In this document: piece by piece, positions 1-9,917 of the stretch
Numbering within the stretch: position 1 is the first letter of the stretch
Layout: the number at the start of each line of letters is the position of its first letter
NCBI RefSeq assembly: GCF_003435815.1
Contig: NZ_QTUV01000007.1
Location: forward strand, 99,844-163,843
Length of the DNA: 64,000 nt
Direction of reading: 5' to 3'
From: Dorea sp. AM10-31
GTDB taxonomy: Bacteria > Bacillota > Clostridia > Lachnospirales > Lachnospiraceae
The notes under the pieces: model-generated
Databases searched by the model: none
The model's input: the letters and a program-made list of their open reading frames with translations, nothing else
Told to the model about the DNA's origin: nothing
Made by a program: the position numbers and the translations under genes

Positions 1-1
1 G

Positions 2-1225
2 ATGAATTCTTATTTTATGATACAGAATCAGCATTGGAAAACCCGCCGTTATGTGCAGGAAGCGATGACTTTAAAGGGTAAATTCAAGCGTTTGAATATG
101 TATACTGCGATTGTTCTGATGCGGGCATTTTACGTTGTATGGTCGCATATCTTTCCAAAGCGTGGAAAAAATATTCTGTTGATGAGTGAAACGAAAGATT
201 ATTTGTGGGGCAACCTGAAGTCAATAGATGAAAGGCTGCATGCAAGAGGACTGGATAAGCAATTTCATATTTCGTATTCATTCAGAAGAGCTGTTGGATC
301 CCATATGAGCATACTTAGCTGGGCAGGGCTGATATTCAAGATTGCAAAGCAGGATTATATTTTTGTTGATGATTATGTACCGGTATTCGGATTCTTGGAA
401 TTGTGTAAGAAGACGAAGCTGATTCAGGTATGGCATGCTGGAGTAGGTTTCAAATCAGTCGGATACAGCCGTTTTGGAAAGAGCGGTACGCCGTTTCCGG
501 CAGGTTCCTGCCATAAGCAATATGATTATGTACTGGTAGGTGCTCCAAAACTGGTTGAGGTATATGCGGAGGTATTTGGACTTCCGGAAAATCGTTTTCT
601 TCCGGTTGGAATGCCGAGGCTGGACGGATTTTTAGATGAAAATAAAATCCAGAATTTCAAAAATGAATTTTATAAAGAATATCCAAATCTGCAGAGTAAG
701 AAAATTATTCTGTTTGCACCGACATATCGTGGCGACGGACAGAAAACAGCAAATTATAATTATGACTGGCTGGATTTGAAAGAGATTTATGATTTTTGTG
801 GAGAAGAATATGTATTTTTAGTAAAGATGCACCCGTTTGTAGATGATCCGATTCAGATTCCGCAGGAATATCAGAACCGAATCATGGATTTTGCATCTTA
901 TCCGAATATTAACGATCTGTATTATGTGACGGAGATTCTGATCACAGATTATTCTTCGAACTATTTTGAATATTCTTTAATGGAGCGCCCGATTTTGTTT
1001 TACACACCGGACAGAGAAGTTTATGAATTGTCACGCGGTGTGCACAGAAGTGTAAAGGAATGCGCACCTGGAAAAGTGTGTGATACATTTGAAGAAATGA
1101 TGCGTGCACTTCGAAATAAGGATTATGAGATTGAAAAGGTACATCAGTTTGTAAAAGATAACTATGATGAATATGACGGTCATGCGGCAGATAAGGCAAT
1201 TGATGCTATCTTATTAAAAAAGTAG
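2..1225 (+). CDS. CDP-glycerol glycerophosphotransferase family protein (possibly 5'-truncated by the window edge)
   Basis: The protein belongs to the TagB/TagF family, which transfers glycerol phosphate from CDP-glycerol to a growing wall or surface polymer at the inner membrane face. Family signatures are visible in order: WHAG with His about 145, APTYRG about 240, KMHPF about 276 and TDYSS with Asp about 316. An aromatic, basic N-terminal stretch is compatible with membrane association. The first ATG is the second base of the window and no ribosome site can be seen, so the true start may lie upstream. At about 407 residues it matches the catalytic module alone. It heads an envelope-polymer locus and is followed by a clear terminator. 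The exact acceptor polymer cannot be read from sequence. Confidence 0.85.
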   Translation: MNSYFMIQNQHWKTRRYVQEAMTLKGKFKRLNMYTAIVLMRAFYVVWSHIFPKRGKNILLMSETKDYLWGNLKSIDERLHARGLDKQFHISYSFRRAVGSHMSILSWAGLIFKIAKQDYIFVDDYVPVFGFLELCKKTKLIQVWHAGVGFKSVGYSRFGKSGTPFPAGSCHKQYDYVLVGAPKLVEVYAEVFGLPENRFLPVGMPRLDGFLDENKIQNFKNEFYKEYPNLQSKKIILFAPTYRGDGQKTANYNYDWLDLKEIYDFCGEEYVFLVKMHPFVDDPIQIPQEYQNRIMDFASYPNINDLYYVTEILITDYSSNYFEYSLMERPILFYTPDREVYELSRGVHRSVKECAPGKVCDTFEEMMRALRNKDYEIEKVHQFVKDNYDEYDGHAADKAIDAILLKK

Positions 1226-1245
1226 AAAAAGAAAAGTAGAAAAAG

Positions 1246-1293
1246 AAATGACAGAGGACTGAAACCAAAAATCCTTTGTCATTTTTGATTTTC
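1246..1293 (+). terminator. Rho-independent terminator
   Basis: AAATGACAGAGGA pairs with TCCTTTGTCATTT across an A-rich loop and is followed by a T-rich run. It separates the glycerophosphotransferase gene from the L,D-transpeptidase gene. Confidence 0.8.
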
Positions 1294-1347
1294 TAATGTA
1301 TCTTAATATATAATTCATAAAGTTGGTGTGGAATACAGATGAGATTA

Positions 1348-1356
1348 TGGTATAAT
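1348..1356 (+). promoter_or_regulatory. Extended -10 promoter for the L,D-transpeptidase gene
   Basis: TGG followed directly by a perfect TATAAT gives an extended -10 element about 40 bases upstream of the start codon. No good -35 box is visible at the expected spacing, which is common for extended -10 promoters. Confidence 0.55.
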
Positions 1357-1396
1357 TATAGTAATGTGCATAAATTATTAAAAAGGAGAAGAAAAG

Positions 1397-3421
1397 ATGC
1401 AGATGAAAAAACAATTAAAACGTATTTTAGCGTTTGTTATGGTGTTCACTTTCATAGTGTCTACACAGGTACACGCCGCAGATGGCGAAAGTAGCGCACT
1501 GATGGATATCAAATCTGATGGATATGAGATTCAGATTGCTGATTCCGCCAGTATCACATATACTGGTAAAGAAGTCACACCGGCGATTAAAGTTGTGAGA
1601 ACAGATGAATCAAAAGAAGAAACAGTTCTTGATGAGAACAAATATGAGACTACATATTCTGATAATGTGAATGCAGGAACTGCCAAAGTTACTGTAAAGG
1701 GAAAGGAAAATGAAGGCGTTACCGGAGAATTAACAAAAGAATTTACAATTTCTCCGGCATCTTTGAAAGATGCAGCGGTTACAGTGGCAAACAAGTCAGC
1801 TACATACACAGGAACAGCCGTGAAGCCTGCAGTTACAGTAGAACTTGGTGGTAAAGTGTTAAAAGAAAATACCGATTATAAAGTGTCTTATGCGAATAAT
1901 AAGAATGTCGGAACTGCGGAGATAACCGTAACCGGAATCGGTAATTATACAGATACTGCCAAAGCGACATTTTCGATTGTAGTTGGAACTTCTGATATCA
2001 AGACAAGTTCTGTATACAATAAGGTTAGTCTTTCGTGGGGAAAGGTTACAGGAGCTTCCGGATACAAAATCTACCGCAGTACATCAAAAGACAGTGGATA
2101 TAAAGCAATAAAAACAGTTAAATCCGGAGCAACAGTAAATTATAATGATACGAAGGTTACTTTTAATCAGACGTATTATTATAAAGTGCGTGCATATCGT
2201 AGAGTTGGAGATAAAGCAGTATTTGGAGAGTATTCACCAGTTTCGAAGCAGAAAGTAAAAGTAGGAACTTCTTCAGTAAAGCGTACTGCATCTGCATCTA
2301 CGACATCTTACAATGCAGTTACTGTAAAGTGGAGTAAAGTCAATGGTGCAAATGGCTATAAAGTATATAGAAGTACATCTGTAAATGGAACTTACAAGGC
2401 ATTAAAAGTTATAGCAAATGCAACCTCATATACAGATAAGACAACAACATGTGGAACTACTTATTACTATAAGGTGCGTGCATATCGTCTTTCAGGCAAG
2501 ACAAAATGTTACGGTGATTTATCAAAAGCAAAATCCGGTCGTGCACTTCCGGGAACAACAACGATTAAGGCAAGTTCTGAGTGCTTTCAGACAAAGGTTA
2601 ATTTAAAGTGGGTAAAAGTATATGGCGCGAGTGGATATGAGATTTACAGATCTACGTCAAAATCAGGGAAATATACACTTGTAAAGAATATTAAAAGTGG
2701 ACGTACTGTAAAATGGACTAATTCGGGCCTGAAAAAAGGACAGTATTATTACTATAAGATTCGTGCATATCGTACAGTAGATGGCAAGAAATTATATGGC
2801 GGATATTCTAATCGTTTCCGTAAAGGAACGGCAGGATGGAAATATATAAACGGATTAAAATTATATTATGATGCGCAGGGAAAACTTGTAAAAGATGTCA
2901 GCAAGATTATCGGAAAGCAGTCCTCTTATGTGATCAAAGTTAATAAAAAGATGAATGTTGTTACTGTTTATGCAAAAGACGGAGATAACGGCTATATTAT
3001 TCCGGTAAAATCATTTGTATGTTCAGGCGGTGCGGCAACACCGGTAGGTACATTCTATACACCGGCAAAATATCGCTGGCAGACATTGATGGGACCATGC
3101 TATGGACAGTGGTGTACAAGAATTCATGGCGGTGTATTATTCCATTCTGTGTTCTACAGTACAAGAAGCAATTCTACATTAAGTGTGAATGCTTATAATA
3201 AACTGGGAACAACCTGTTCGCATGGATGTGTAAGATTAAGAGCGGGAGATGCAAAATGGATTTATGATAACTGCCGGTTGAGAACAAAGGTAATTATTTA
3301 TAACAGCTCTTCGGTTGGTCCGTTTGGAAAACCGAAAGCAGCAAAACTTGCATCATGGCATACATGGGATCCGACAGATCCGACAGCAAGAAGCAAATGT
3401 AAAGCTCGTGGATGCCACTAA
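1397..3421 (+). CDS. Secreted L,D-transpeptidase (YkuD) with MBG-like and Fn3-like repeats
   Basis: This exported enzyme probably forms 3-3 crosslinks in peptidoglycan or anchors wall components. Residues 1-28 form a signal peptide (basic start, hydrophobic core, HAA cleavage motif). Two beta-rich repeats of the MBG/bacterial Ig type follow at about 48-118 and 133-195, then three Fn3-like modules at about 200-285, 295-385 and 395-475, each with a YYYKVRAY-like strand. The YkuD domain occupies about 515-640, with His577 in HGG and the catalytic SHGC motif ending at Cys611. The ATG is preceded by AAAGGAG at a normal distance. The same Fn3 module recurs in the two GH25 lysozymes of this locus. 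A monocistronic unit is suggested by flanking terminators. Confidence 0.92.
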   Translation: MQMKKQLKRILAFVMVFTFIVSTQVHAADGESSALMDIKSDGYEIQIADSASITYTGKEVTPAIKVVRTDESKEETVLDENKYETTYSDNVNAGTAKVTVKGKENEGVTGELTKEFTISPASLKDAAVTVANKSATYTGTAVKPAVTVELGGKVLKENTDYKVSYANNKNVGTAEITVTGIGNYTDTAKATFSIVVGTSDIKTSSVYNKVSLSWGKVTGASGYKIYRSTSKDSGYKAIKTVKSGATVNYNDTKVTFNQTYYYKVRAYRRVGDKAVFGEYSPVSKQKVKVGTSSVKRTASASTTSYNAVTVKWSKVNGANGYKVYRSTSVNGTYKALKVIANATSYTDKTTTCGTTYYYKVRAYRLSGKTKCYGDLSKAKSGRALPGTTTIKASSECFQTKVNLKWVKVYGASGYEIYRSTSKSGKYTLVKNIKSGRTVKWTNSGLKKGQYYYYKIRAYRTVDGKKLYGGYSNRFRKGTAGWKYINGLKLYYDAQGKLVKDVSKIIGKQSSYVIKVNKKMNVVTVYAKDGDNGYIIPVKSFVCSGGAATPVGTFYTPAKYRWQTLMGPCYGQWCTRIHGGVLFHSVFYSTRSNSTLSVNAYNKLGTTCSHGCVRLRAGDAKWIYDNCRLRTKVIIYNSSSVGPFGKPKAAKLASWHTWDPTDPTARSKCKARGCH

Positions 3422-3442
3422 AAGAATCAAAGAAGAATATGA

Positions 3443-3483
3443 AAATGGCTACAGACTATTGAAAGTTTGTAGCCATTTATATT
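3443..3483 (+). terminator. Rho-independent terminator after the L,D-transpeptidase
   Basis: AAATGGCTACA pairs perfectly with TGTAGCCATTT, followed by TATATTATA. It lies between the stop codon and the ribosome site of the next gene. Confidence 0.7.
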
Positions 3484-3551
3484 ATAATACAAAAGTATGT
3501 GCAGAATCATTTCTAATGAGAAATAATTATAGAAATAACAGGAGATGCTTT

Positions 3552-6392
3552 ATGAACGAAATAAGATATGAAATAATTATCACATTTCTTGAAAATGCAG
3601 ATAAATTAAAGAAAACGGTACAAAGCTGTGAAAATCAGATATTAGAGAATGACAGAATTATAATTGTTGGAATCGGTAATCTGGAACAGATAAAATCATT
3701 AAAAGAGATTAAGAAATATAAAAAACAGATTACATTCAAACAGGCAGCCACCGTTGCGGATGCTTATAATGAATGTGTGAGAGAAAGTGAGTCACAGTAT
3801 ACAATTTTTATGAAAGAAGGAGACTGGCTGGGTGAAGGGTTTCTGAAACATGCAGCCAGTGTGATGGAAGATGAAAAAGAACAGCAGATAGAAGAACCGG
3901 AAGCGGAATCAGAGTCACAAATTGAATCAGAGGATGAACATGAGGAAGAACATAAGACGAAAGGTGTAGTATTACAGAGCGAAATCATGAATCCGGGAGA
4001 AGTATCTGTTCTGCTCCCTGTACAGTATTGTGATAATCTGCTGGTTTCTGAAAAGCCTAAAAAACATATTTTAAGTAAAAAAGTAATTAAAGGAACTTAT
4101 GGAGTAGATATTACAAAGAATTACTGGGCACTGCAAACTGCTTTGCCAGGTGCGGTAATACGGACAGCATGTTTAAAAACATATACCTTTAATACTGAAA
4201 TCATGTTTGAATATGACACGGATGTGTTGCTGCGCATTTTGAATAATGAAAAAAAATATCTGGTAACAGACAGGGCAGAGTATTATTATTTTGATCCGAA
4301 GGAAAATCAGGTATTATATCACATCCCTGCGCATTATTCACAGTGGTATGAAGAATCCGCAGAAAAATATTTATTGCCACTATTAAGGGATTCGGAAGAT
4401 AGCCTGTTTATACAAAATTATGCGGTATATTATGTTCTGAACCGTTTCTTATGTAATCTTGATAATCGCAATAAAAAACAGCTTCTTGGAAAGAAGTTTG
4501 ATAAATACTTAGAGGTAGTAAAAGAAATTTTCGGATTTGTTGATGATTATTATCTTACGAATCAGGACCTGCATAAGTATTTATCGAAGAATCCGCAGAT
4601 TTTATGTATGTTCCTTCGAATCAAATATGGAATTGATAATGTGAAATATGAGTATCGACAGGAGATTGATCCGGAGACAGAGGAAAAGGATCTTGTGATG
4701 TACTTTAATGGAAATCGTATTTCTTCTGTGAACAGTCATTATTTTTCAATCGGAATGATGAATTATGTAGATGGAAAAGTCTGGCTGGATGGTTCTCTGA
4801 TCAGCATATTTGCGCAGGGTGGAATTGATTTTTATGCTGAATTTAACGGAAAGATGATAAAGGTAGAGGATACAGATTCTTATTCTCTTACAAAATATTT
4901 TGGAGTTCCGGCATACAGAAGAATTACATATCATCTGGAACTGCCGTTAGATCCAAAGAAGAAAAATCAGGCAGTACGGTTTTATGCAAAAGATAAAAAT
5001 GACAAATATCAGTTGAGAATTACATTTTCGGATCACTGGGCGAAATTAAGTAAAATACCAAGATATTCCTACTGGCATTTTAATAAATATTTATGTCATC
5101 ATGCAGAAAATTCGATTGTATTTAAAAAAGCAAATATTGCTAATGTTTTGAAAAGAGAGATACAGTTCCAGTTGAATCTGCTGAAGATCAATTCTAAATA
5201 CAGCCGTCATGCACTGGCACTCCGGTGGTTATACTGGATTACAAGACCATATTTTAAAAAGAAAAAAATCTGGTTGATGTTAGACAAATTATACAAAGGA
5301 GGAGACAGTTGCGAATATCTGTACCGCTATTCGGCAAAATTAGAAGATGGTGTTACAAGATATTATGTAATTGATAAGAAAACGCCAGATTATAAAAAAT
5401 TGAAAAAAGACGGATATAAGCCATTGGCAACAAATTCGCTGATGCATCAGCTTGCATTTTTAAATGCAGATCTTGTATTGATCACAAATTCACATTTGTT
5501 CCCGTTTAATGGATTCCGTAAAGAAAAGTCCAAATATTTCAGAGGACTTTGCAATTTTTCATCTATGTGTCTGCAGCACGGATTATCTGTGCAGAAGTGT
5601 GCAATGGCACAGAGAAGGATTATTGATAATACGACAGGATATTTCCTGGCATCGAAATATGAATATGAAAATCTCTCCAAACATGCATATGGATATCAGA
5701 ATTTTGATGTGTTGAAATTAACAGGAATCGGACGATATGATGGATTGATCAGTAATGATCAGAAACAGATTTTGCTTTCACCAACCTGGAGAATGTACAA
5801 TGCACTTCCGGTAACAACGAGTGAAGGTGATCAGAGGGGATATAATCCGGAGTTTAAAAACTCTACATATTATCAGGTGTATAATAATCTGATCAATCAT
5901 AAACGATTGATTGACTGTGCAAAGAAGACTGGATATAAGATTAAATTCTTACTGCATCCGATTTTGAGTTCACAGGCAGATGATTTTACACCGAATGAAG
6001 AAGTAGAAGTAATTCCATCTGTTGGAGATTTAAGCTATGAAAAGATATTGACAGAATCTAGTTTGATGGTTACGGATTATTCAGGAGTTCAGTTTGATTT
6101 CGCTTACATGAGAAAGCCGATTGTTTATTTCCACCCGGAAGAACTGCCACCACATTACGAAGATGGAATCTTCTTCTACGATACAATGGGATTCGGTGAG
6201 ATTTGCACGAAGACAGAACAGCTTGTGGATCTGCTGTGTGAATATATGCAAAACAATTGTGTTATGAAAGAAAAGTATGTAAAGCGCGCAGATGATTTCT
6301 TTGTATATAAAGATCATAATAACTGTAAGAGAATTTACAAAGAGATAATGAAGAGTCAGAAACAGATTGATATAGACAAAATGCGAAAGTAA
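3552..6392 (+). CDS. Large CDP-glycerol glycerophosphotransferase (TagF-like) with N-terminal glycosyltransferase-like domain
   Basis: The C-terminal half (about 630-930) is a TagB/TagF catalytic domain, with QHGL (His676), SPTWR, LLHP and VTDYSGVQ (Asp842). It probably polymerises or primes a glycerol-phosphate chain. The first 100 residues resemble a degenerate GT-A fold (a YEIIITFLENADKL start and an AYNEC region) without a convincing DxD. An acidic, low-complexity insert rich in Glu and Ser follows at about 110-150. The frame is open upstream to 3315, but the ATG at 3552 has AGGAG seven bases ahead and the upstream part runs through a terminator, so 3552 is chosen (946 residues). The next gene starts 12 bases downstream, suggesting co-transcription. 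Confidence 0.85.
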   Translation: MNEIRYEIIITFLENADKLKKTVQSCENQILENDRIIIVGIGNLEQIKSLKEIKKYKKQITFKQAATVADAYNECVRESESQYTIFMKEGDWLGEGFLKHAASVMEDEKEQQIEEPEAESESQIESEDEHEEEHKTKGVVLQSEIMNPGEVSVLLPVQYCDNLLVSEKPKKHILSKKVIKGTYGVDITKNYWALQTALPGAVIRTACLKTYTFNTEIMFEYDTDVLLRILNNEKKYLVTDRAEYYYFDPKENQVLYHIPAHYSQWYEESAEKYLLPLLRDSEDSLFIQNYAVYYVLNRFLCNLDNRNKKQLLGKKFDKYLEVVKEIFGFVDDYYLTNQDLHKYLSKNPQILCMFLRIKYGIDNVKYEYRQEIDPETEEKDLVMYFNGNRISSVNSHYFSIGMMNYVDGKVWLDGSLISIFAQGGIDFYAEFNGKMIKVEDTDSYSLTKYFGVPAYRRITYHLELPLDPKKKNQAVRFYAKDKNDKYQLRITFSDHWAKLSKIPRYSYWHFNKYLCHHAENSIVFKKANIANVLKREIQFQLNLLKINSKYSRHALALRWLYWITRPYFKKKKIWLMLDKLYKGGDSCEYLYRYSAKLEDGVTRYYVIDKKTPDYKKLKKDGYKPLATNSLMHQLAFLNADLVLITNSHLFPFNGFRKEKSKYFRGLCNFSSMCLQHGLSVQKCAMAQRRIIDNTTGYFLASKYEYENLSKHAYGYQNFDVLKLTGIGRYDGLISNDQKQILLSPTWRMYNALPVTTSEGDQRGYNPEFKNSTYYQVYNNLINHKRLIDCAKKTGYKIKFLLHPILSSQADDFTPNEEVEVIPSVGDLSYEKILTESSLMVTDYSGVQFDFAYMRKPIVYFHPEELPPHYEDGIFFYDTMGFGEICTKTEQLVDLLCEYMQNNCVMKEKYVKRADDFFVYKDHNNCKRIYKEIMKSQKQIDIDKMRK

Positions 6393-6404
6393 CAGGTGTG
6401 TATT

Positions 6405-7463
6405 ATGAAAAAACATTATTTTGCATATGAAATGTTCTCGAAATACAGGGGAGCAATTATGGGAATACAGATTTTATTGATTGTGTTTTTCCATTTTACA
6501 GAAGATTGCAAGGGATATAACGTCAGATATTCTGGTATAGTTTACTGGTTTTATAATTATGTTAAAAGTTCCGGAGTAGATATATTTCTTCTGGTATCAG
6601 GTTTAGGACTTTATTATTCCTGGAAGAAGAGGGCAGAGCTGAAATCGTTTTATCAGAGGAGATTTGTAAAAATACTGATTCCATATTTTCTGGTTGCGGT
6701 ACCGGCATGGATATGGCTGGATCTGATTGAAGAACATAATGGATTAGTACAGATGTTTTCGGATCTATTTTTTCTTACATTCTTTGTTGGAGAAAATAAA
6801 TGGTTCTGGTATATATTATTATGTGGTTTTTGTTACCTTATTTTTCCATATATATTCGATGTGATTGAGAAAGTCCGGGATCATACAGAAGCAAAGATGC
6901 GTGTACTTGTATTGTGCCTGACAGCTACAATTGTTACAATGATGCTGCAATTGTATGCAAAAGATCTGTATATGAATATCAGTATTGCAACAAAGAGGGT
7001 TCCGGCATTTATAATCGGTGTATATATTGGAAAATTAGCCTGGGAAAAGAAGGGAAAACCCATATGGAGCGTCTGGTTACAGCTGATACTTTTATGTTGG
7101 ATGATGATTCCATTGCAGCTATATAACAAAAAGATAATGGGAGTATATTTACTTGCATTGATGAATTTGACAATCTGCGAGATTCTAATGTTGCTCTTTG
7201 AATGGACAGAGAATAAATCTTCTGTGATTTTAAAGTTGAGAAATGGTATTTTGGCAATATTAAACTGGTTTGGTAAATATACGATAGAGATTTATTTGAT
7301 ACATGTTGCATTCAGAAAAGTATTTAAGACTTTGGATTATCCTACATATCGATTAAAATATGAAGGAAGTATGCTTTTAATTTCATTTGTTCTTGCAGTT
7401 GCCTTGAAGTATTTGGATCTTTTCATGGAGAAAAGAGTACTTCTGAGTTTACAAAAAAAATAG
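6405..7463 (+). CDS. Acyltransferase 3 family membrane protein
   Basis: This polytopic membrane protein has about ten hydrophobic segments and is typical of Acyltransferase_3 (OafA-like) enzymes that O-acetylate or otherwise acylate surface glycans. A conserved His lies in the first membrane segment (FFHFTED), followed by SGVDIFLLVSG, both family hallmarks. A GTG nine bases upstream is a possible alternative start; the ATG is preferred, although the ribosome site (ACAGGTG) is weak. It follows the TagF-like gene by 12 bases and ends at a strong terminator, so the two probably form a polymer-synthesis and polymer-modification unit. The acyl donor and glycan substrate cannot be determined here. 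Confidence 0.82.
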   Translation: MKKHYFAYEMFSKYRGAIMGIQILLIVFFHFTEDCKGYNVRYSGIVYWFYNYVKSSGVDIFLLVSGLGLYYSWKKRAELKSFYQRRFVKILIPYFLVAVPAWIWLDLIEEHNGLVQMFSDLFFLTFFVGENKWFWYILLCGFCYLIFPYIFDVIEKVRDHTEAKMRVLVLCLTATIVTMMLQLYAKDLYMNISIATKRVPAFIIGVYIGKLAWEKKGKPIWSVWLQLILLCWMMIPLQLYNKKIMGVYLLALMNLTICEILMLLFEWTENKSSVILKLRNGILAILNWFGKYTIEIYLIHVAFRKVFKTLDYPTYRLKYEGSMLLISFVLAVALKYLDLFMEKRVLLSLQKK

Positions 7464-7476
7464 CTTGAGAATTACG

Positions 7477-7519
7477 AAAGACTTTTTGACGAAAATTAAT
7501 TGTCCAAAAAGTCTTTTTT
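7477..7519 (+). terminator. Rho-independent terminator after the acyltransferase gene
   Basis: GAAAGACTTTTTG pairs with CAAAAAGTCTTT, with one bulged base, and is followed by a T run. It ends the TagF-acyltransferase unit. Confidence 0.85.
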
Positions 7520-7522
7520 GTC

Positions 7523-7563
7523 ATAGCATCCGGAGGAAGCTGCCATTGGCAGGTTCTGTAGGT
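7523..7563 (+). repeat. Copy 1 of a 41-42 nt intergenic repeat
   Basis: This non-coding stretch closely matches 35346-35387. Shared blocks are ATAGCA, CCGGAGGAA, CTG, TGGC and GTT-TG-AGGT. Almost all differences are transitions. It contains a CTGCC-ATT-GGCAG hairpin. It lies directly after a terminator. The rest of the gap to the next gene holds a perfect AAAATATT-type hairpin (7608-7633) and the promoter. Confidence 0.6.
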
Positions 7564-7669
7564 TATAACCACAAAATGAGAATAAAAATATGTTAGAATA
7601 TACTAACAGAAAATATTATTCTTAATATTTTCTGAAAATCAAAAAATATATAGAGGGTTTGTGTTAAAA

Positions 7670-7678
7670 TGCTACAAT
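7670..7678 (+). promoter_or_regulatory. Extended -10 promoter of the first GT-C-like gene
   Basis: TGC followed by TACAAT gives an extended -10 box. Transcription from it would begin near 7685, which lies downstream of an in-frame ATG at 7677 and therefore supports the later start at 7707. Confidence 0.5.
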
Positions 7679-7706
7679 GGATGTTTTAGGAGAAAGGAAA
7701 AGTGGA

Positions 7707-9917
7707 ATGAGTAATTATAAAAAAATATTTTGTATGAGTGTTTATAAAATAATTACGATTATAACATTTTGCGTGTTGTTGATGATAGGGAGTGGAACGA
7801 TTTTTCATGCTCATAACAGTGTGTTTATGTCTGTTTTACAGCCAGCGGTAAGGATAGCATTTTTAATAATATTAATTTTGACGGTTATAGGCAGTTATGT
7901 TTTATTGTTTCGTTTTTTTCAAAATGCTTCAAAAAAGTCAATTATAATAGCTACGCTGGTAATTGTATTCATGATGTTACTTGTGTATGGAATAATTCTG
8001 TATAATATTCAGCCATTTGCTTCATCGGATGCTTATAATGTACAGGATCTTGCACTTTATTTGGCGAAGACCGGGAAACACCGAGTGTCTGCGGATGCGC
8101 CTCATGCAATGGAATATTTTGGATATTATGCTAATAATTATTTTTTAACAATTTTATTAGCAAAATATTTCAGGATTTTGTTGTGGCTTGGAATTCAGGA
8201 TATATATATTCCATTATATATATTAACAATTGGAGGGATGCTTGTTGGAACAATGTTCTTGTATTTGACAGGAGTATATGTGAAGGGAATTCGTGGTGGA
8301 GCAGAGATTTTGGCACTTTGTGCAGGTAATCCACTATATTATATATTGCCGCTGTGGGCATATACAAATGCACTTTCAGTACCATTTACTGCTGCTACAG
8401 TATACTTTGCTATTCGTCTGTTGCATGAAAAGGGAAGAAAGGGCAGAGGTATATCTGCAGCTTTATTTGCAGGAAGTCTTGCAGTTGGATATTATATACG
8501 ACCGACCGTTGTGATACCGGCTATTGCTTTTTTAATATGCCTTATTGTAGAGCTGATTGCAGGAAAACGTCAGTGGAAAGAGGTAGGAGAATGTGTTGGA
8601 ATTGTAATCGTGGTTTCAGCGATTACAATAGGTGGAATTTCAAAGATAAATCACAGATATTTTTCGGAGGTATCTGATCAGAATATTCCAATTACACACT
8701 GGATGATGATGGCATCTCATGGAACTGGTGAACTTGATATTGCAGATTATAAATATACGATACAGTTTCCGTCAAAAGAGGAGAAACAGAAGGCTGATTT
8801 AAAGCGGTTAAAAGAGAATTATGAAGCATATTCGCTATCGGAGCTGTTTGATTTTATAAATAAAAAATTAGATATTTCCTGGTGCTATGCTGATGGAAAT
8901 GATCTTTTGGAAAAGGTTTCACAGAACCGGAAAAATACAGTTATTTACAACTGGATTCTTGGAAGTAAATCGGATTTATTCCGAACATATTGTTATGCTT
9001 TTCGTATTGCGAATATAGGGATGGTTCTGCTTGTATTATGGAAGATGCTGAAAAAAAGAAATCAGGATGTAAATCAGGTGTTTTATACATTATCATTTTT
9101 AGGTGGCGTATGTTTTTACAGTATATGGGAAATAAAAGCGTCTTATGGAATGCCATTTCTTATGTTTCTTTTGCTCCTTGGAAGTTATGGAATGGAATAT
9201 TTAGCAGAGCAGATGAAAGAAAAAAAGAAAAAATGTATTTGTATAAATGAGGGAGGCAAAAACTTCTGGCAGAAAACAACAATAATTATATTTATCGTGA
9301 GTGTTTCAGTAATGATGTATGCAGAAATCAGTCAGTCTGTAACGGTACATAAAGAATGGGAAGTCCATTGTGCAGATATAGGATCTGTAAGAAAAATAAA
9401 AGGATATCAGAAACGATTTCGTCTGGAGCAGATTTTTTATGCGGACAGACCATATAACAGAATCGTTCTCATGGCTGGCGCAAAGGGAAAAGCCAAAGAG
9501 AATAATGCAAGTATATATGTGAAATTGACGGACACTTCCGGAAAATTGTTATATCGTGGAGAAATTGCAGCAAAAAATCTTTCCAGGCAGCAGGAAGTTG
9601 TATTAAAAATTCCGAAAGTTTTACCAGAAGGTAAAAGAAAATATAAATTAACAATATGGAAGAAAAGTGAGTACGCAGGAAATTTAAATATCTGGAAACG
9701 GAAAGAAGGTGTGCTCCATAGCTATAAAGGAGTAATGAAAATTTCCGGCGATAAAATGAAGTCAAAGCTGTATCTGGGTGTTTATCTGGAAAAGCAGGAA
9801 GCATGGTGTTCTGGAAGAACGGCTTTTGTTATATGCTTATGTTTTTGCGTGCTTGCATCTATGGTATTTTTGTGTTGCCCGGAAGCATGCCTGAATAAAG
9901 TGAAAGAAAACGGATAA
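7707..9917 (+). CDS. Polytopic GT-C-like membrane glycosyltransferase (paralogue 1)
   Basis: This 736-residue protein has about eleven membrane segments, a large extracytoplasmic tail (about 540-715) and a final membrane helix. The first external loop holds SSDAYNVQDLALYLAKTG, where the acidic residue may correspond to the catalytic Asp of GT-C enzymes that use polyprenyl-phosphate sugars. It shares this motif, the membrane layout and the THWMMMASHG loop with the protein at 10208-12412. A nearby GtrB-like transferase and GtrA-like flippase suggest it adds sugars to a surface polymer outside the membrane. The ATG at 7707 follows AAAGG; an upstream ATG precedes the predicted transcript start. 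The specific sugar and acceptor are unknown. Confidence 0.72.
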   Translation: MSNYKKIFCMSVYKIITIITFCVLLMIGSGTIFHAHNSVFMSVLQPAVRIAFLIILILTVIGSYVLLFRFFQNASKKSIIIATLVIVFMMLLVYGIILYNIQPFASSDAYNVQDLALYLAKTGKHRVSADAPHAMEYFGYYANNYFLTILLAKYFRILLWLGIQDIYIPLYILTIGGMLVGTMFLYLTGVYVKGIRGGAEILALCAGNPLYYILPLWAYTNALSVPFTAATVYFAIRLLHEKGRKGRGISAALFAGSLAVGYYIRPTVVIPAIAFLICLIVELIAGKRQWKEVGECVGIVIVVSAITIGGISKINHRYFSEVSDQNIPITHWMMMASHGTGELDIADYKYTIQFPSKEEKQKADLKRLKENYEAYSLSELFDFINKKLDISWCYADGNDLLEKVSQNRKNTVIYNWILGSKSDLFRTYCYAFRIANIGMVLLVLWKMLKKRNQDVNQVFYTLSFLGGVCFYSIWEIKASYGMPFLMFLLLLGSYGMEYLAEQMKEKKKKCICINEGGKNFWQKTTIIIFIVSVSVMMYAEISQSVTVHKEWEVHCADIGSVRKIKGYQKRFRLEQIFYADRPYNRIVLMAGAKGKAKENNASIYVKLTDTSGKLLYRGEIAAKNLSRQQEVVLKIPKVLPEGKRKYKLTIWKKSEYAGNLNIWKRKEGVLHSYKGVMKISGDKMKSKLYLGVYLEKQEAWCSGRTAFVICLCFCVLASMVFLCCPEACLNKVKENG

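Noticed and set aside
3315..3551. N-terminal extension of the TagF-like frame
   Set aside because: It overlaps the L,D-transpeptidase gene and runs through its terminator without a ribosome site; the ATG at 3552 has AGGAG at ideal spacing.
7523..7563. Resemblance to the SRP RNA helix 8 tip (CCGGA-GGAAGC)
   Set aside because: The GGAA tetraloop and the pairing 5' arm are missing, and the second copy diverges exactly in the conserved SRP bases.
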